From Propionispora hippei DSM 15287 (GTDB lineage: Bacteria > Bacillota > Negativicutes > Propionisporales > Propionisporaceae): a stretch of DNA of 64,000 nucleotides. Position numbers and translations under genes: made by a program. Below, piece by piece: positions 8,166 through 17,540 of this stretch (position 1 is the first letter of the stretch; each line of letters starts with the position of its first letter). The stretch covers positions 1 through 64,000 of the forward strand of contig NZ_FQZD01000009.1 in NCBI RefSeq assembly GCF_900141835.1, read 5' to 3'. The notes under the pieces are model-generated. The model did no database searches, had not been told where the DNA came from, and worked only from the letters and a program-made list of their open reading frames with translations.

Positions 8166-10802
8166 TTATTCCACTTTTATAGCCGGCCCGGCGGTGAAGA
8201 AATCGACCTTCCGTTTTACAACAGACTCCGGCAATAATTCCAGGGCTTCCGGCACCGGCAAGGGCTTGCTTAAATAAAACCCCTGGTAGTAATCACAGCC
8301 CCGACCGATTAAACTGCGGAGCTGTTCCAGCCGCTCCACGCCTTCCGCTACCACCTGATAGCCCATTTGCTGCGCTATTTGGATAATTCCTGCCGCAAGC
8401 ACTTCACCTTTCCCCCCCTCCGCCTCACCTAACACATCAATAAACGATTTGTCCAGTTTAAGCACGTCAATTGGTAAATGCCGCAGATAGGTAAGTGAAG
8501 AATAGCCTGTGCCGAAATCATCGAGTGAGATTTTGATTCCCAGCGCCTTTAATTGTTCCAGAATTCCGACGCAGGCTTTAAAGTCGGCGGCCAGCACGCT
8601 TTCGGTAATTTCCATACCCAGGCAGCTTGCGGGAATGTCCTGCTCATTCAGAATGCCGCATACCTTATCAACAAAACCGTTGCCCAAAAGCTGACGCATG
8701 GAGATATTGACAAATACCGTAACCGCTCTGCCGGTATCCCCGATCGCCGTGGCAATAAAACGGCAGGCTTCCCGGATCGCCCATTCGCCAAGGGGAATAA
8801 TAAAGCCGCTTTCCTCTGCCACCGGAATAAATTCGGCCGGTGATACAAGTCCCAGTGTATCACTGTGCCAGCGTGCCAAGGCCTCAAAACTGGCCAGGTG
8901 GATATGCCCGTCGGCAATCCGGTACACCGGCTGATAAACCAGATACAGTTCCTGCTTTTGCAGTGCTCTCCGCAAGCCATTTTTTAGCCTTACCCGGCAT
9001 TCGGTCTCGGCCTGCATGGCCGGCTCATACAGCAAAAACCGTTGCTTTCCCTGCTTTTTTGCCGCATGAGCCGCTAAGTCCGCCTTTTGCAGCAACGCCA
9101 AAACATCCTGTCCGTATCCAGAATACGCCACCAGCCCGCCACTGGCGTGAACTACCATGGTTCCCAGAGGGGTTTCCAGTAAACAGCTCGTCAGTCTTTG
9201 CAAATAGTTCCGGGCACCGGCCTCATTAATTTCCGGCAAAAAGAGCAGAAACACATCTCCGCTCATTCGCCCGGCCACCGGTTGACCGGCCTGCAAGGTC
9301 TTCAATTGCCAGGCAAAGGCCTTGAGCACCTCATCACCGGCTTGATATCCCTGCACATCGTTTATCAATTTAAAATCATCCACGTCAATAACAGCCAGAT
9401 AGCCTCGTACCAGACCGTCTTGCGTCAACGCCTGAAAGGCCTCCAAGAAGCCTTGCCGGTTATATAACCCGGTGAGATGATCATGAGTCATCTGATACCG
9501 TTCCTCTTCGCTGCAACGCTTTAATTCACTGATGTCGGCGATAGCACCAACCACGCGATGCGGCCGGCCGGCTTCATCGGTTTCCACCGTCCGGGCGCGG
9601 CTCAGCACCCAGAGATATCCGTTATCACCGTTTTTGAGACGAAACTCGCAGGAAAAATCCGGTGTCCCGCCTGAAAGGTATTCCTGCCAGGCCTGATCAC
9701 AACGCGGCCGGTCCTCAGCCAGCACCAGTTCCCACAAATGCCGGATACAACCCACCTCCGGCATTTGAAACACCTTGCTGTCTGAAGGAGATACCAAAAA
9801 TTCACCTGACGCCAAATCCAATTCCCACAGGGCATTCTGCGAAGCCTCAATCGCCAGCTTAAAGCGTCTTTCGCTAATCCGCAGCGCCGCTTCCTTCCGC
9901 CTGAGTTCCTCATACTGAACATGCAGTGCTTTTTCCGAAGCCACTACCTGTTGATATAGCGAATGCATCTCTTCGGTCTGCGCCTGCGATTCTTTAAACA
10001 TATGTAAAAACCCGCTCCGCATGTTTTCTAAACAGACAGACAAGGTTCTAAACTCCCGTTCCCGGAAAATAGGGAACGAAACCTGCCGGTTGCCTGCTCC
10101 GACTTGTTCCGCCACAGCCGTCAGTGCCGCCAAAGGTCGTGAATAATATTGCAGCAGCAGGCTAATGCCCATGAGGGAAATAAGCAGCGTCACTGTGGCG
10201 ATGACTGCGGACTGGGCAATCACGCCCTGCTGATGGGCGAGAAAAAGTTCTTCCGGGACAAGCGTTGCAAAGATCCAGCCGGCGGCGGAAAGGTTTTGAT
10301 AAAATACCTTATAGGATTTTCCCGCCCAGTCAACCCAACCTTGCCCCGTTCCGTTCCCGGCTATGGCCTGCAGCAGGACAGCCGGTGGAAGCGGCTGCCG
10401 GGGCGGCGCATTGCCGGCATATAAAACATCACCGACCGTATCCAGCAGAAGCTGTTGCGGCGGGGCGGCCGCCATGGCCGGTTCCATCTGATCTCCCAGA
10501 TCCTGTGCCAGTTCGTCGTCAAATTGGCGGGCTACAGTCGTCAACTTTTCTTGCAAGCCGGCCTCACCGTAAGCATCCCCTTCGCCGGTTACCCGAGCGG
10601 ACGGGGTTTCCTGCAAGCTTGGCCGGGTAGCAAGCCAAGCTTGCAAAGACAAGGCTGTCCCCCGGTTTTTTTCCACCATTAGCCGGAAAGCATACTGCTC
10701 CCAGTTGGAATGGGCCTGATAGCAAAGAATTGCCGTCACAAAACCTACGCTCATTACTAAAAGAATTGTCATAAACAAAGTTACTTTTGTTTTCAGGCTC
10801 AT
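8166..10802 (-). CDS. Membrane PAS-GGDEF-EAL protein, probable c-di-GMP phosphodiesterase
   Basis: An 878-residue inner-membrane sensor. A membrane helix at about 8-30 and another at about 195-220 enclose an extracytoplasmic sensing domain. HAMP, a coiled coil, a PAS domain at about 310-430, GGDEF at about 440-600 and EAL at about 615-860 follow. The GGDEF signature reads MSGDVF, so cyclase activity is probably lost and the domain may only bind GTP. The EAL half keeps its signatures: EALARW, EITES, LDDFGTGYSSL, LKLDKSF, VVAEGVE and the final QGFYLSKPLP. It should therefore hydrolyse c-di-GMP to pGpG under control of the external domain. It is transcribed alone, 363 bases from the next minus-strand gene start. 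The ligand of the sensing domain is unknown. Confidence 0.9.
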   Translation of the reverse strand: MSLKTKVTLFMTILLVMSVGFVTAILCYQAHSNWEQYAFRLMVEKNRGTALSLQAWLATRPSLQETPSARVTGEGDAYGEAGLQEKLTTVARQFDDELAQDLGDQMEPAMAAAPPQQLLLDTVGDVLYAGNAPPRQPLPPAVLLQAIAGNGTGQGWVDWAGKSYKVFYQNLSAAGWIFATLVPEELFLAHQQGVIAQSAVIATVTLLISLMGISLLLQYYSRPLAALTAVAEQVGAGNRQVSFPIFREREFRTLSVCLENMRSGFLHMFKESQAQTEEMHSLYQQVVASEKALHVQYEELRRKEAALRISERRFKLAIEASQNALWELDLASGEFLVSPSDSKVFQMPEVGCIRHLWELVLAEDRPRCDQAWQEYLSGGTPDFSCEFRLKNGDNGYLWVLSRARTVETDEAGRPHRVVGAIADISELKRCSEEERYQMTHDHLTGLYNRQGFLEAFQALTQDGLVRGYLAVIDVDDFKLINDVQGYQAGDEVLKAFAWQLKTLQAGQPVAGRMSGDVFLLFLPEINEAGARNYLQRLTSCLLETPLGTMVVHASGGLVAYSGYGQDVLALLQKADLAAHAAKKQGKQRFLLYEPAMQAETECRVRLKNGLRRALQKQELYLVYQPVYRIADGHIHLASFEALARWHSDTLGLVSPAEFIPVAEESGFIIPLGEWAIREACRFIATAIGDTGRAVTVFVNISMRQLLGNGFVDKVCGILNEQDIPASCLGMEITESVLAADFKACVGILEQLKALGIKISLDDFGTGYSSLTYLRHLPIDVLKLDKSFIDVLGEAEGGKGEVLAAGIIQIAQQMGYQVVAEGVERLEQLRSLIGRGCDYYQGFYLSKPLPVPEALELLPESVVKRKVDFFTAGPAIKVE

Positions 10803-10959
10803 TCCATCCCACCTTTTGCGTCGAAAAACTTGATGCCAGCCTTCCCGCCGACTGTCCGGTTCGCGTATGTAGCATTTTGTCAGATTATGTCTTTCCTTGT
10901 CCTGACTTTCCTATTATACAGTGAAATAGTTATAAATTCCTAGTTAAATTTGATCACAA

Positions 10960-10997
10960 AAAACACGCCCTGCCATATCCGGCTAGGGCGTGTTCTT
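10960..10997 (-). terminator. Rho-independent terminator after the ABA-sandwich gene
   Basis: The arms AACACGCCCT (10962-10971) and AGGGCGTGTT (10985-10994) enclose a 13-base loop. On the minus strand the stem is followed by TTTTTTGT. It lies about 40 bases past the stop of the gene ending at 11035. Confidence 0.85.
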
Positions 10998-11034
10998 TGC
11001 TATCTGTTCTGTTGTCCCGTAAACCGGCAACCGC

Positions 11035-11496
11035 CTATCTGTCCACGGCGGCTGCACCGTCTACAAAGGCTAGCGCCGCCTTGGCCACAGCCTCGGGCAT
11101 GGCGGCTCCGGCGGCCGTGACCGTTTCACCGTCATTCCGGGAAAAGGTCACCCGGTATGGCGCTGCCGCGTCGTCCATTGTCACCACATCATAGCGGCAG
11201 CCCCGTTTTTTCATTTCAGCAATCACTTGTTCGGCCGCCGCCTGATCAGTAGAAAAGCAGGGTACCGCCTCCGCATGATTTTCCCGCTCTTTCAACGCCC
11301 AAAACTGGTCCGGCTTCACCGCCACGTAAACTCCACCGGAAGCCTCGATATCACCGGCTGTTCCCAGCCATTTGACGGCCAGCTCGGCGCTGAATTGCAG
11401 CAAATGTTTTAACCAAATATAGCCCATTACTTGTAGCGCTACTTGAATATCAAGATCCCTGCCAGGACGCTGAACCACCGGCCTGCCCTGTTCCAT
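11035..11496 (-). CDS. Phage ABA-sandwich (BC1872-like) domain protein
   Basis: A 153-residue soluble protein. An upstream in-frame extension exists, but the ATG at 11496 follows AAGGAGG at ideal spacing and fits the domain start (LDIQVALQVMGYIW). The hallmarks of the ABA-sandwich family are visible: an N-terminal VA..VMGY..W block, a middle FSTDQAAAEQVIAEMKKRG helix, and a C-terminal AVAKAALAFVDG helix. The family occurs in phages and scattered on Firmicute chromosomes, and its function is not known. The gene starts 47 bases after the YbaK gene and ends in a clear terminator, so the two may be cotranscribed. No other phage gene is nearby, which suggests a domesticated orphan rather than a prophage. 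Confidence 0.7.
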   Translation of the reverse strand: MEQGRPVVQRPGRDLDIQVALQVMGYIWLKHLLQFSAELAVKWLGTAGDIEASGGVYVAVKPDQFWALKERENHAEAVPCFSTDQAAAEQVIAEMKKRGCRYDVVTMDDAAAPYRVTFSRNDGETVTAAGAAMPEAVAKAALAFVDGAAAVDR

Positions 11497-11542
11497 GTTG
11501 CTTAGCCTCCTTCTCCCGTCTGTTTCACCGCGGTGAAACAGT

Positions 11543-12019
11543 TTAACCTTGCCAGTCCTTACAGACATCGACCCATTTCTCACTCCGGGAATACTCATAT
11601 AACTCGTCACAATTTAATTCAATGGCTGAATTGCTGCTGCCGCAGGCGGGAAACACCGTTTGAAACCTTTTAAGCGAAACATCGGCAAAAACGCTGACTT
11701 TTGTATTGTCAATGGCAAAGGGGCATACGCCGCCTACGGCATGTCCCGTTGCCGCCAACACTTCGTCGGCCGTTAACATTCTTGCCTTGCAGCCAAACTC
11801 CGTCTTGAATTTTGCATTATCCACCCGGCTGTCACCGGCAGTTACCAAGAGAACACAGCCATCGTCCCGCTTGAACGAGAGCGTCTTGGCAATTCGCGCC
11901 GGAATAACCCCGGCCGCTTGTGCCGCCAATTCAACCGTTGCGCTGGACACAGGGAATTCCAAAATATCCTGTTCCCGGCCATGAGCCCTAAAATATGCTT
12001 TCACCGCTTCAATTGCCAT
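11543..12019 (-). CDS. YbaK/EbsC family aminoacyl-tRNA deacylase
   Basis: A 158-residue protein covering the complete YbaK/EbsC fold. Recognisable points are the early EFPVSSATVELAAQAAGV segment, the conserved Lys in RIAKTLSF, the glycine-rich GHAVGGVCPFAI loop typical of the editing pocket, and FPACGSSNSAIEL near the C-terminus. Family members hydrolyse mischarged aminoacyl-tRNAs (Cys-tRNAPro or Ala-tRNAPro) free in the cytoplasm. Which tRNA this one edits cannot be told. The ATG at 12019 lies downstream of an AT-rich stretch that can hold a promoter. Confidence 0.88.
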   Translation of the reverse strand: MAIEAVKAYFRAHGREQDILEFPVSSATVELAAQAAGVIPARIAKTLSFKRDDGCVLLVTAGDSRVDNAKFKTEFGCKARMLTADEVLAATGHAVGGVCPFAIDNTKVSVFADVSLKRFQTVFPACGSSNSAIELNCDELYEYSRSEKWVDVCKDWQG

Positions 12020-12111
12020 AGTCTGTCTCCTATAAACCTCCAGTTACAAAAACTGTTTATTTTATATTTTTTTATTATACTGCACAACTGCCGGGCGTAC
12101 AATGTATGCCG

Positions 12112-14262
12112 CTAAACAGCCCTAAGAAATATCCGTACCAGTTCGGGGTCAAACTGGCTGCCCGAACAGTTTTCAAGTTCCTGCCGGGCAGCCTCCGGTG
12201 ACCGGCCCCGCCGGTAGCTGGTATGACGCTGCATGGAGTCATACGCATCGGCAATGGCCACAATCCGGCTAACCAGGGGAATCTCCTCTCCTTTCAGACG
12301 GTTGGGGTAACCTTCTCCATCCCAGCGTTCATGATGGGAAATAATCAGTTCGGCACAGGCCTGCAGATCGGGCACGGTTTTGGCCAACCGTCCTCCGATT
12401 CCGGGGTGCAGCCTGATTTCCTCCCATTCTTGCTCATTCAGAGGCTCAGCCTTCGTCAAAATGTGGCGGTCCACACCAATCTTGCCAACATCGTGATACT
12501 GGGCGACGAGTTCGATCTGCCGCATTTGCAGATCATCCAGTTTCAGGGCCCGTCCCAGCAGTTGGCTCCATTTTTTTACCCCTTCTAAATGTTCCAGATA
12601 TCTATCGTCATACTCCGCCACCGTTTTCATAAACGCGGCGAGCAGCCAGCGGCGGTTACGGCTGCGGTTGCGTTCTTTCTCCTGATACATATAGTTATCG
12701 GCCTCACTCACCATCTCCTCCAGCTCAAAAGGCGGCTTGGCCGCCACACCGCCGGTTGATAGAAAGAGAGGATGGCCGGGCTGCCGGTGATTGTGCTCGT
12801 CCACCCGCTGATAGAGAGCGAGTACCTGGGCCCGCATGGACTCTGTCGTTACATTGGGCAGCAGAACGACAAATTCGTCGCCGCCAATCCGGGCCACCGT
12901 CGCCGTGGGCGGAAAGCTATCCATCAACAGTCGCGCCGCTGTCTTGATCAGACCGTCCCCCGCCTTGTGCCCCAGCGTGTCGTTTACCAGTTTCAGTCCA
13001 TCCACATCGCAGACGACAACCGCAACAGGCTGCTGCAACGCCTGCAGCCGCTCCAGTTCGGCCTCATAATAGGTCCGGTTGTAGAGCTGGGTCAGTTGGT
13101 CGCGAATGCTTAAGGTCCGGTATTTGCTCTCTGCCACCGACAAGGCTTCATTAATGTTATGCAGCAATTTGACGTGCTCGTGGATGGTACCCAGCATGAT
13201 ATTAAAGGCATTGCACAGCCCCCGGATTTCAGCCGGCGCAAACTGGAACTCCCGCTCAGGCACGGCATGTTCATACTCTCCCTTTTGGGTGCGCTGCAAT
13301 GCGACAAACAACATGGCAATCGGCTTCTCAATATTTTTGGCAATCAGGCGGGCGACGCATAAGGCCAGGAATAAAATAATCAGGCTGCCAAGCAAAGCCC
13401 GGATCAGAATGTCATAGAGCGGCGCCAGCACCTCCGCTTGCTCCACTTCAAAAATAATGCCCCAGTTGCGTTCGGGAATCCACTGGTAGGCCCCGACAAC
13501 CGGGCGACCGGCCTGGTTAATATACCTCTTTGCCCCGGAAATTCCCGTCTTGGCCTGCCGGTAGCCCTCGTCTTCCGCCAGCGAAATATCCTGCCCGTCG
13601 CCCGGGCTGGATTTAGCCAGCACCGTTCCCTGCTCATCTACCAGATAAGCTTTGCCGGTTGTGCCGAATTCCAGGTTTTGAATAATGCCGTCCAGCTTTT
13701 GCAAAGTCACTGTGCCAAACACAATGCCGCGAATCTCGTTTTGATAATCAAACACCGGCTTGGCAAGGATAACAATTTTCCGTCCCGTGGCCCGGCCGGT
13801 CAATATTCCGGTAATTACCGACTGGCCGGCCATGCCGAGACGAAAATAGTCACGGTTCTTTACGTCCGTTCCCGGCTGCGCCACCGTGTCGACCACCGTC
13901 TTACCGCTTTGATCCACAAAGGCATAGCCTTCAAATTCCTTACTGCTGGCTAACCCGGCCTGAAAATCATTCAACATGCCGGTAAGATTTCCCGTTCGCA
14001 CCGTTTGTAGCCGCGTTATCGTTTCCAAGTCATCCGACCGGTCCTGAAACCATTCGTCAATCAACTGTGATTGCAGGGCAACCGACCGGTGCATTGCCTG
14101 CTCGCTCTCGATCAGGCGAAGTTCCCGCTCATGCCAGGTGTATAAGAGACACAGGCTGATGCTGACGGTAACCAGCACAACGGAAATAAGAAACTGCAAA
14201 TGCGAGCCGATCGTTTGTCGCTGCAGACAGGAATATAGTTTTCCCCTGATATATGCACGCAT
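12112..14262 (-). CDS. Membrane sensor with GGDEF and HD-GYP domains
   Basis: A 716-residue inner-membrane protein. One helix at about 20-45 and a second at about 285-310 enclose a dCache-type periplasmic domain (motifs YAFVDQSGKTVVDT and YFRLGMAGQ). A HAMP-like linker, GGDEF at about 385-540 and HD-GYP at about 550-715 follow. Both output domains look catalytic: IGGDEFVVLL for the cyclase, and HDVGKIG plus HHERWDGEGYP for the HD-GYP phosphodiesterase. A protein that could both make and break c-di-GMP would switch direction according to the small molecule bound outside. It lies between the YbaK gene and arginase on the same strand with gaps of 92 and 252 bases, so it is probably transcribed alone. 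Confidence 0.93.
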   Translation of the reverse strand: MRAYIRGKLYSCLQRQTIGSHLQFLISVVLVTVSISLCLLYTWHERELRLIESEQAMHRSVALQSQLIDEWFQDRSDDLETITRLQTVRTGNLTGMLNDFQAGLASSKEFEGYAFVDQSGKTVVDTVAQPGTDVKNRDYFRLGMAGQSVITGILTGRATGRKIVILAKPVFDYQNEIRGIVFGTVTLQKLDGIIQNLEFGTTGKAYLVDEQGTVLAKSSPGDGQDISLAEDEGYRQAKTGISGAKRYINQAGRPVVGAYQWIPERNWGIIFEVEQAEVLAPLYDILIRALLGSLIILFLALCVARLIAKNIEKPIAMLFVALQRTQKGEYEHAVPEREFQFAPAEIRGLCNAFNIMLGTIHEHVKLLHNINEALSVAESKYRTLSIRDQLTQLYNRTYYEAELERLQALQQPVAVVVCDVDGLKLVNDTLGHKAGDGLIKTAARLLMDSFPPTATVARIGGDEFVVLLPNVTTESMRAQVLALYQRVDEHNHRQPGHPLFLSTGGVAAKPPFELEEMVSEADNYMYQEKERNRSRNRRWLLAAFMKTVAEYDDRYLEHLEGVKKWSQLLGRALKLDDLQMRQIELVAQYHDVGKIGVDRHILTKAEPLNEQEWEEIRLHPGIGGRLAKTVPDLQACAELIISHHERWDGEGYPNRLKGEEIPLVSRIVAIADAYDSMQRHTSYRRGRSPEAARQELENCSGSQFDPELVRIFLRAV

Positions 14263-14435
14263 GCTGATAACCCCTTGCCTCGCACGGCGGGTAACTTGCT
14301 AGTTCGCGTCAAGTTCCGCCTGTGGCTAAAATACTTGTTATAGTTCGCCGGATAGGACCCGAACCCTTTTTCCCTGTCATTTGCCAAGGAATTCTTACAC
14401 TATTCTATCCAGCCGTCCCACGATAAGACATAGCA

Positions 14436-14483
14436 AAAGCAGGGATGTCTTATCCCTTTCGGGTAAGCCATCCCTGCTGACAA
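14436..14483 (-). terminator. Rho-independent terminator of the arginase gene
   Basis: The arms AGCAGGGATG.CTTATCC and GGGTAAG.CATCCCTGCT close on a CTTTC loop and, on the minus strand, are followed by TTTTGCTAT. The hairpin lies about 30 bases past the arginase stop. Confidence 0.8.
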
Positions 14484-14514
14484 GGCCCTTGTCGCTGCAT
14501 TGCCATGATTTTCT

Positions 14515-15462
14515 TTATACCACGTGCTGTGCTGCACCGACTGAAATCTCGCTCCGGAGTGCCAGCGCACTTTTTTCGCCAAACAAGGTACTGATTAAAT
14601 CCACTGTCCGTTGGGCACTGACGCCGCCTTTATCCAGCAGTGGATTGACTTCAACAAATTCGGCGGAAGTAATCTTTTGGGAGTTAAACAGCAGTTCGAC
14701 GGCTTGCAGACTGTCAGCATAGCTGATGCCGGCACTCACCGGCGTACCTACGCCGGGAATTTCCGCCGGATCAATGCCGTCCAGATCAAAGCTGAGATGA
14801 ATGCCGTCACAGCGTTCAGCCAGATAATCAAGCGCCGCCTGCATGACTTTATCTATGCCAAGCCGGCTGACATCGTCGGCCGAATACGCCTTAATCCGGG
14901 CATTGGCAATCAGTTCCTGCTCACCGGGATCAATATCCCGGACACCGATTAGCACAATATTTTCCGGCCGGACCTTGTGGCTGTAACCGCCGATCTGGGT
15001 CAGGCAAGCCGGCCCCAGTCCCATGCTGGCTGCCAGCGGCATTCCATGAATATTGCCGCTAGGCGAGGTCTCAGGGGTATTCATATCGGCATGCGCGTCA
15101 TACCAGATGACCCCCAGATTCTTATAGTGCTTGGCAATGCCCGCCAGTGTACCGATGGCTATACTGTGGTCGCCACCCAATACCAGGGGAAATCGCCCTT
15201 TCTTTACCATATCGGAAACCTTTGCCGCCAACTTCTCATTAGCTTTGACAACGGCTTTAGTATTTTTCATGTTCTTATCTGCTAGTTTGCGCGGCCCGGC
15301 ACTTCCCACCGGGACATTACCCTCATCGGCCACTTCCAGGCCAAGCTGCTTTAGACGGCCTGTCAAGCCGGCAAGCCGCAGTTCCGACGGCCCCAAATTG
15401 GTGCCATACCGCGTTTGTCCCAACCACATGGGGACCCCTAACATAGAAATTTTCTTTTTCAT
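14515..15462 (-). CDS. rocF: Arginase
   Basis: A 315-residue ureohydrolase of normal arginase length. All Mn2+-binding signatures are present: LGGDHSIAIGT, WYDAHADMNT and SFDLDGIDP. The SPSGNIHGMPLA stretch matches the arginase substrate loop, as opposed to agmatinase. It hydrolyses arginine to ornithine and urea in the cytoplasm. No ornithine aminotransferase or arginine permease is adjacent, so the gene stands alone, with its own terminator and a 282-base divergent promoter region shared with the gene at 15745. The neighbouring ureide genes also release nitrogen from N-rich compounds, but nothing links them directly. Confidence 0.93.
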   Translation of the reverse strand: MKKKISMLGVPMWLGQTRYGTNLGPSELRLAGLTGRLKQLGLEVADEGNVPVGSAGPRKLADKNMKNTKAVVKANEKLAAKVSDMVKKGRFPLVLGGDHSIAIGTLAGIAKHYKNLGVIWYDAHADMNTPETSPSGNIHGMPLAASMGLGPACLTQIGGYSHKVRPENIVLIGVRDIDPGEQELIANARIKAYSADDVSRLGIDKVMQAALDYLAERCDGIHLSFDLDGIDPAEIPGVGTPVSAGISYADSLQAVELLFNSQKITSAEFVEVNPLLDKGGVSAQRTVDLISTLFGEKSALALRSEISVGAAQHVV

Positions 15463-15744
15463 CGAACCATATCACCGCCTTACTAGATTCAATCGCGACC
15501 TTCATTGTACATCTTTTGGAGACAAAGTACAATATATGTTTTATATTTTCAGTACATATTTTTATCTGCATTTTTCGTCTTTTTTCCAAAGCCAATTCTA
15601 ATAGTTCCCCGCGATAATAATGCTATGATGATTGCATGTAAACCAGCGGATTAGCCAGCTACGGTTTTTCGTTCCTCAGGCTGATGCGACCGCCCGTCAG
15701 GAAAGAAATCAAAGCGCCAAGTACCGCATAAAGGAGCACCTGCC

Positions 15745-16131
15745 ATGACCGCTAAAATTGTCAGCTTTCCTACCTCCGATGATCAAATGCTGCAGGAAAT
15801 GGATCGTTTGATCCGCGCCTACCTGTTTGAATTGACCGGCAATCCCGATCTGACTGAACAGGTCGGCGACCGGATGATTCATTTCGTGGCTAATTATGCC
15901 AATAAGACCTTCGAACCCTGCTTTAATCTACCCTTGCTGCCGGATATGCCGCAGGAACAGATCGATCACCTGATGAGCGCCATCGATGAAGGCTTCCAGC
16001 AAAATTGCCGGGAAATCAACGAAATGATCAGTAAAATCATTTTTGAACGGATGTATTTCGAGGTGGAATACTATGAACAATTTAATAGCCGTCCGCCCAG
16101 CACCTTAAGCCAAGTTAAAAACAGGCCGTAG
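15745..16131 (+). CDS. Hypothetical protein, 128 residues
   Basis: The gene begins at an ATG with AAAGGAG about 9 bases upstream and ends just before a strong terminator, so it is a well-formed single-gene unit. The protein is acidic, mostly helical by composition, soluble, and without signal peptide or membrane helix. Two Cys residues are far apart and form no known motif. I do not recognise a family. It runs divergently from arginase. Confidence 0.7.
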   Translation: MTAKIVSFPTSDDQMLQEMDRLIRAYLFELTGNPDLTEQVGDRMIHFVANYANKTFEPCFNLPLLPDMPQEQIDHLMSAIDEGFQQNCREINEMISKIIFERMYFEVEYYEQFNSRPPSTLSQVKNRP

Positions 16132-16142
16132 CGGCTTCGGCA

Positions 16143-16199
16143 ATCAAACAGGCGGGCTGTTCTGGATACATTCCAGGACAGCCCGCCTGTTTGATTTTT
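16143..16199. terminator. Bidirectional terminator between convergent genes
   Basis: Near-perfect 24-base arms (ATCAAACAGGCGGGCTGT... with its complement) span 16143-16194, followed by TTTTT on the plus strand and AT-rich sequence on the minus strand. It separates the 128-residue gene from the convergent metallo-hydrolase gene. Confidence 0.92.
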
Positions 16200-16911
16200 A
16201 CATAGCCAGCAGCGCCGCCCGGATGTTCTCGGTGACAATGCCGCCATGATAGCAAACCATTCTTGCTATATCATAATTCAGAAACTTCCGGCTGGACTGC
16301 CAGGCCAGTTCCATATCCAGGGTATACTGCGGGTTAGCAAACAAGAGCCGGCCCGCCTCGGCTACCAGGGCATCGCCGGTAACCAGCGTCTTACTTTCCT
16401 TAAGGTATACCGAAATATGCCCGGGCATATGCCCCGGTGTGGCAATAATTTCGAGACCGCCGCCCCAGGGAAAGCAGTCCCTGTCCTGAACAAGAATATC
16501 CACTGTTGCCGGCTCCAGCGCTGCCAGCCGGTCTTGAAATTCCCTGGCCGTGGCTTTTTGCTCCTCCGGCAGGCCGGCATGCAGGGCTTCCGCCTGCTGC
16601 AGCCGCAGCGATTTTTTCTCGCCGGCGATATACGGCGCCTCTTCCCTGGCTGCCACTACCTGCACCCCGGGATAGGCTTTTTTGCAGGCGGCCAGCGAGC
16701 CCATATGGTCATAGTCGTGATGGGTGATGATGATTTTTGTCAGCCGGTCCAGCTCCACCCCCTGCTCTGCCGCAGCCTGCTTAAGCAAAGGCAAGCTGCC
16801 GGGATAACCACAGTCAATCAGTACAAGTTCCTTATCGTCGCTTACGATAACGGGATGCACCTCCTTGGGCACACCGGCTCCCTGCAGGGTTAACACAGTC
16901 ACCAGATTCAT
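16198..16911 (-). CDS. MBL-fold metallo-hydrolase
   Basis: A 237-residue metallo-beta-lactamase-fold enzyme. The dinuclear metal site is visible as THHDYDHMGS (HxHxDH type, with the first His in THH), then GHMPGHISVY and CYHGG near the end. This is the glyoxalase II-like branch, with small hydrolases of unknown substrate. The ATG overlaps the stop of the MarR gene by four bases (ATGA), so the two are coupled. A regulator-enzyme pair of this kind often handles a toxic or aromatic compound, but the substrate cannot be read from the sequence. Confidence 0.88.
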   Translation of the reverse strand: MNLVTVLTLQGAGVPKEVHPVIVSDDKELVLIDCGYPGSLPLLKQAAAEQGVELDRLTKIIITHHDYDHMGSLAACKKAYPGVQVVAAREEAPYIAGEKKSLRLQQAEALHAGLPEEQKATAREFQDRLAALEPATVDILVQDRDCFPWGGGLEIIATPGHMPGHISVYLKESKTLVTGDALVAEAGRLLFANPQYTLDMELAWQSSRKFLNYDIARMVCYHGGIVTENIRAALLAM

Positions 16912-17465
16912 TTTCCTTCCCCTCCTTCTGACGAATACAACCTGCCGTCTGGTTGAAACAAGCCGCCCTCTTGTCCTACGGCCGGCAAGATGGCGATCAG
17001 ATCATCAATAAATCGCTTTACCGTCTGCAATTCTGCCGGACTGTACTGACCGAACTGGTTCGTAAACTGATCCCGCGCAATTCTATGCAGACGGGCATGG
17101 AGTCCAAAAGCCTGTTTGCCCAACGGCGTGAGGTTATAGTAGATTTCTTTTTGATTATCGGGCAGACGCCGCACTTCGATCAAATCTTTTTTAATTAATT
17201 TAGCAGCGATTTTGGATATGCCGCCTTTGGTCATGTTCATCTGCTTGGCAATGGCTGTCGTGTTCAAGCCGGCATGGCGTTCCATGCAGTCGAGAACATG
17301 ACATTCGGTCAAGGACAGGCCGATCTGCTGCAGGCGCCCATCAATTTGCCCGGCCAACGCCGCCTGCAGCAAAACTTCCTCCTGTCCTTCCAGCGTCTCC
17401 ACATGATACACCAGCGTTTCGATTTTACCGATTAACTCTTTCAGTTCTGCTTCTTTCTGCTTCAT
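16908..17465 (-). CDS. MarR family transcriptional regulator
   Basis: A 185-residue winged-helix regulator. The helix-turn-helix lies at about 65-95 (LNTTAIAKQMNMTKGGISKIAAKL) and the wing follows as EVRRLPDNQKEIYYNLT. A helical N-terminus and C-terminus would form the dimer interface. The gene runs divergently from the cyclase-family gene at 17618. The 152-base gap between them carries two copies of a TTGTTTAYAWGGAAACA repeat placed over the -35 and the start of the cyclase promoter, so repression of the divergent gene, relieved by a ligand, is the likely mode. It is coupled to the downstream MBL-fold gene. Confidence 0.92.
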   Translation of the reverse strand: MKQKEAELKELIGKIETLVYHVETLEGQEEVLLQAALAGQIDGRLQQIGLSLTECHVLDCMERHAGLNTTAIAKQMNMTKGGISKIAAKLIKKDLIEVRRLPDNQKEIYYNLTPLGKQAFGLHARLHRIARDQFTNQFGQYSPAELQTVKRFIDDLIAILPAVGQEGGLFQPDGRLYSSEGGEGK

Positions 17466-17540
17466 AGTCCCAACCCGCTCAATAGTATTTATGTCTATTA
17501 TAGCGCATTAACCGGTAAAATAAAATAAATCCGCCCCGAA

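Noticed and set aside
11035-11496. Part of a prophage because of the ABA-sandwich domain
   Set aside because: No integrase, capsid, tail or lysis gene is near; neighbours are ordinary chromosomal genes.
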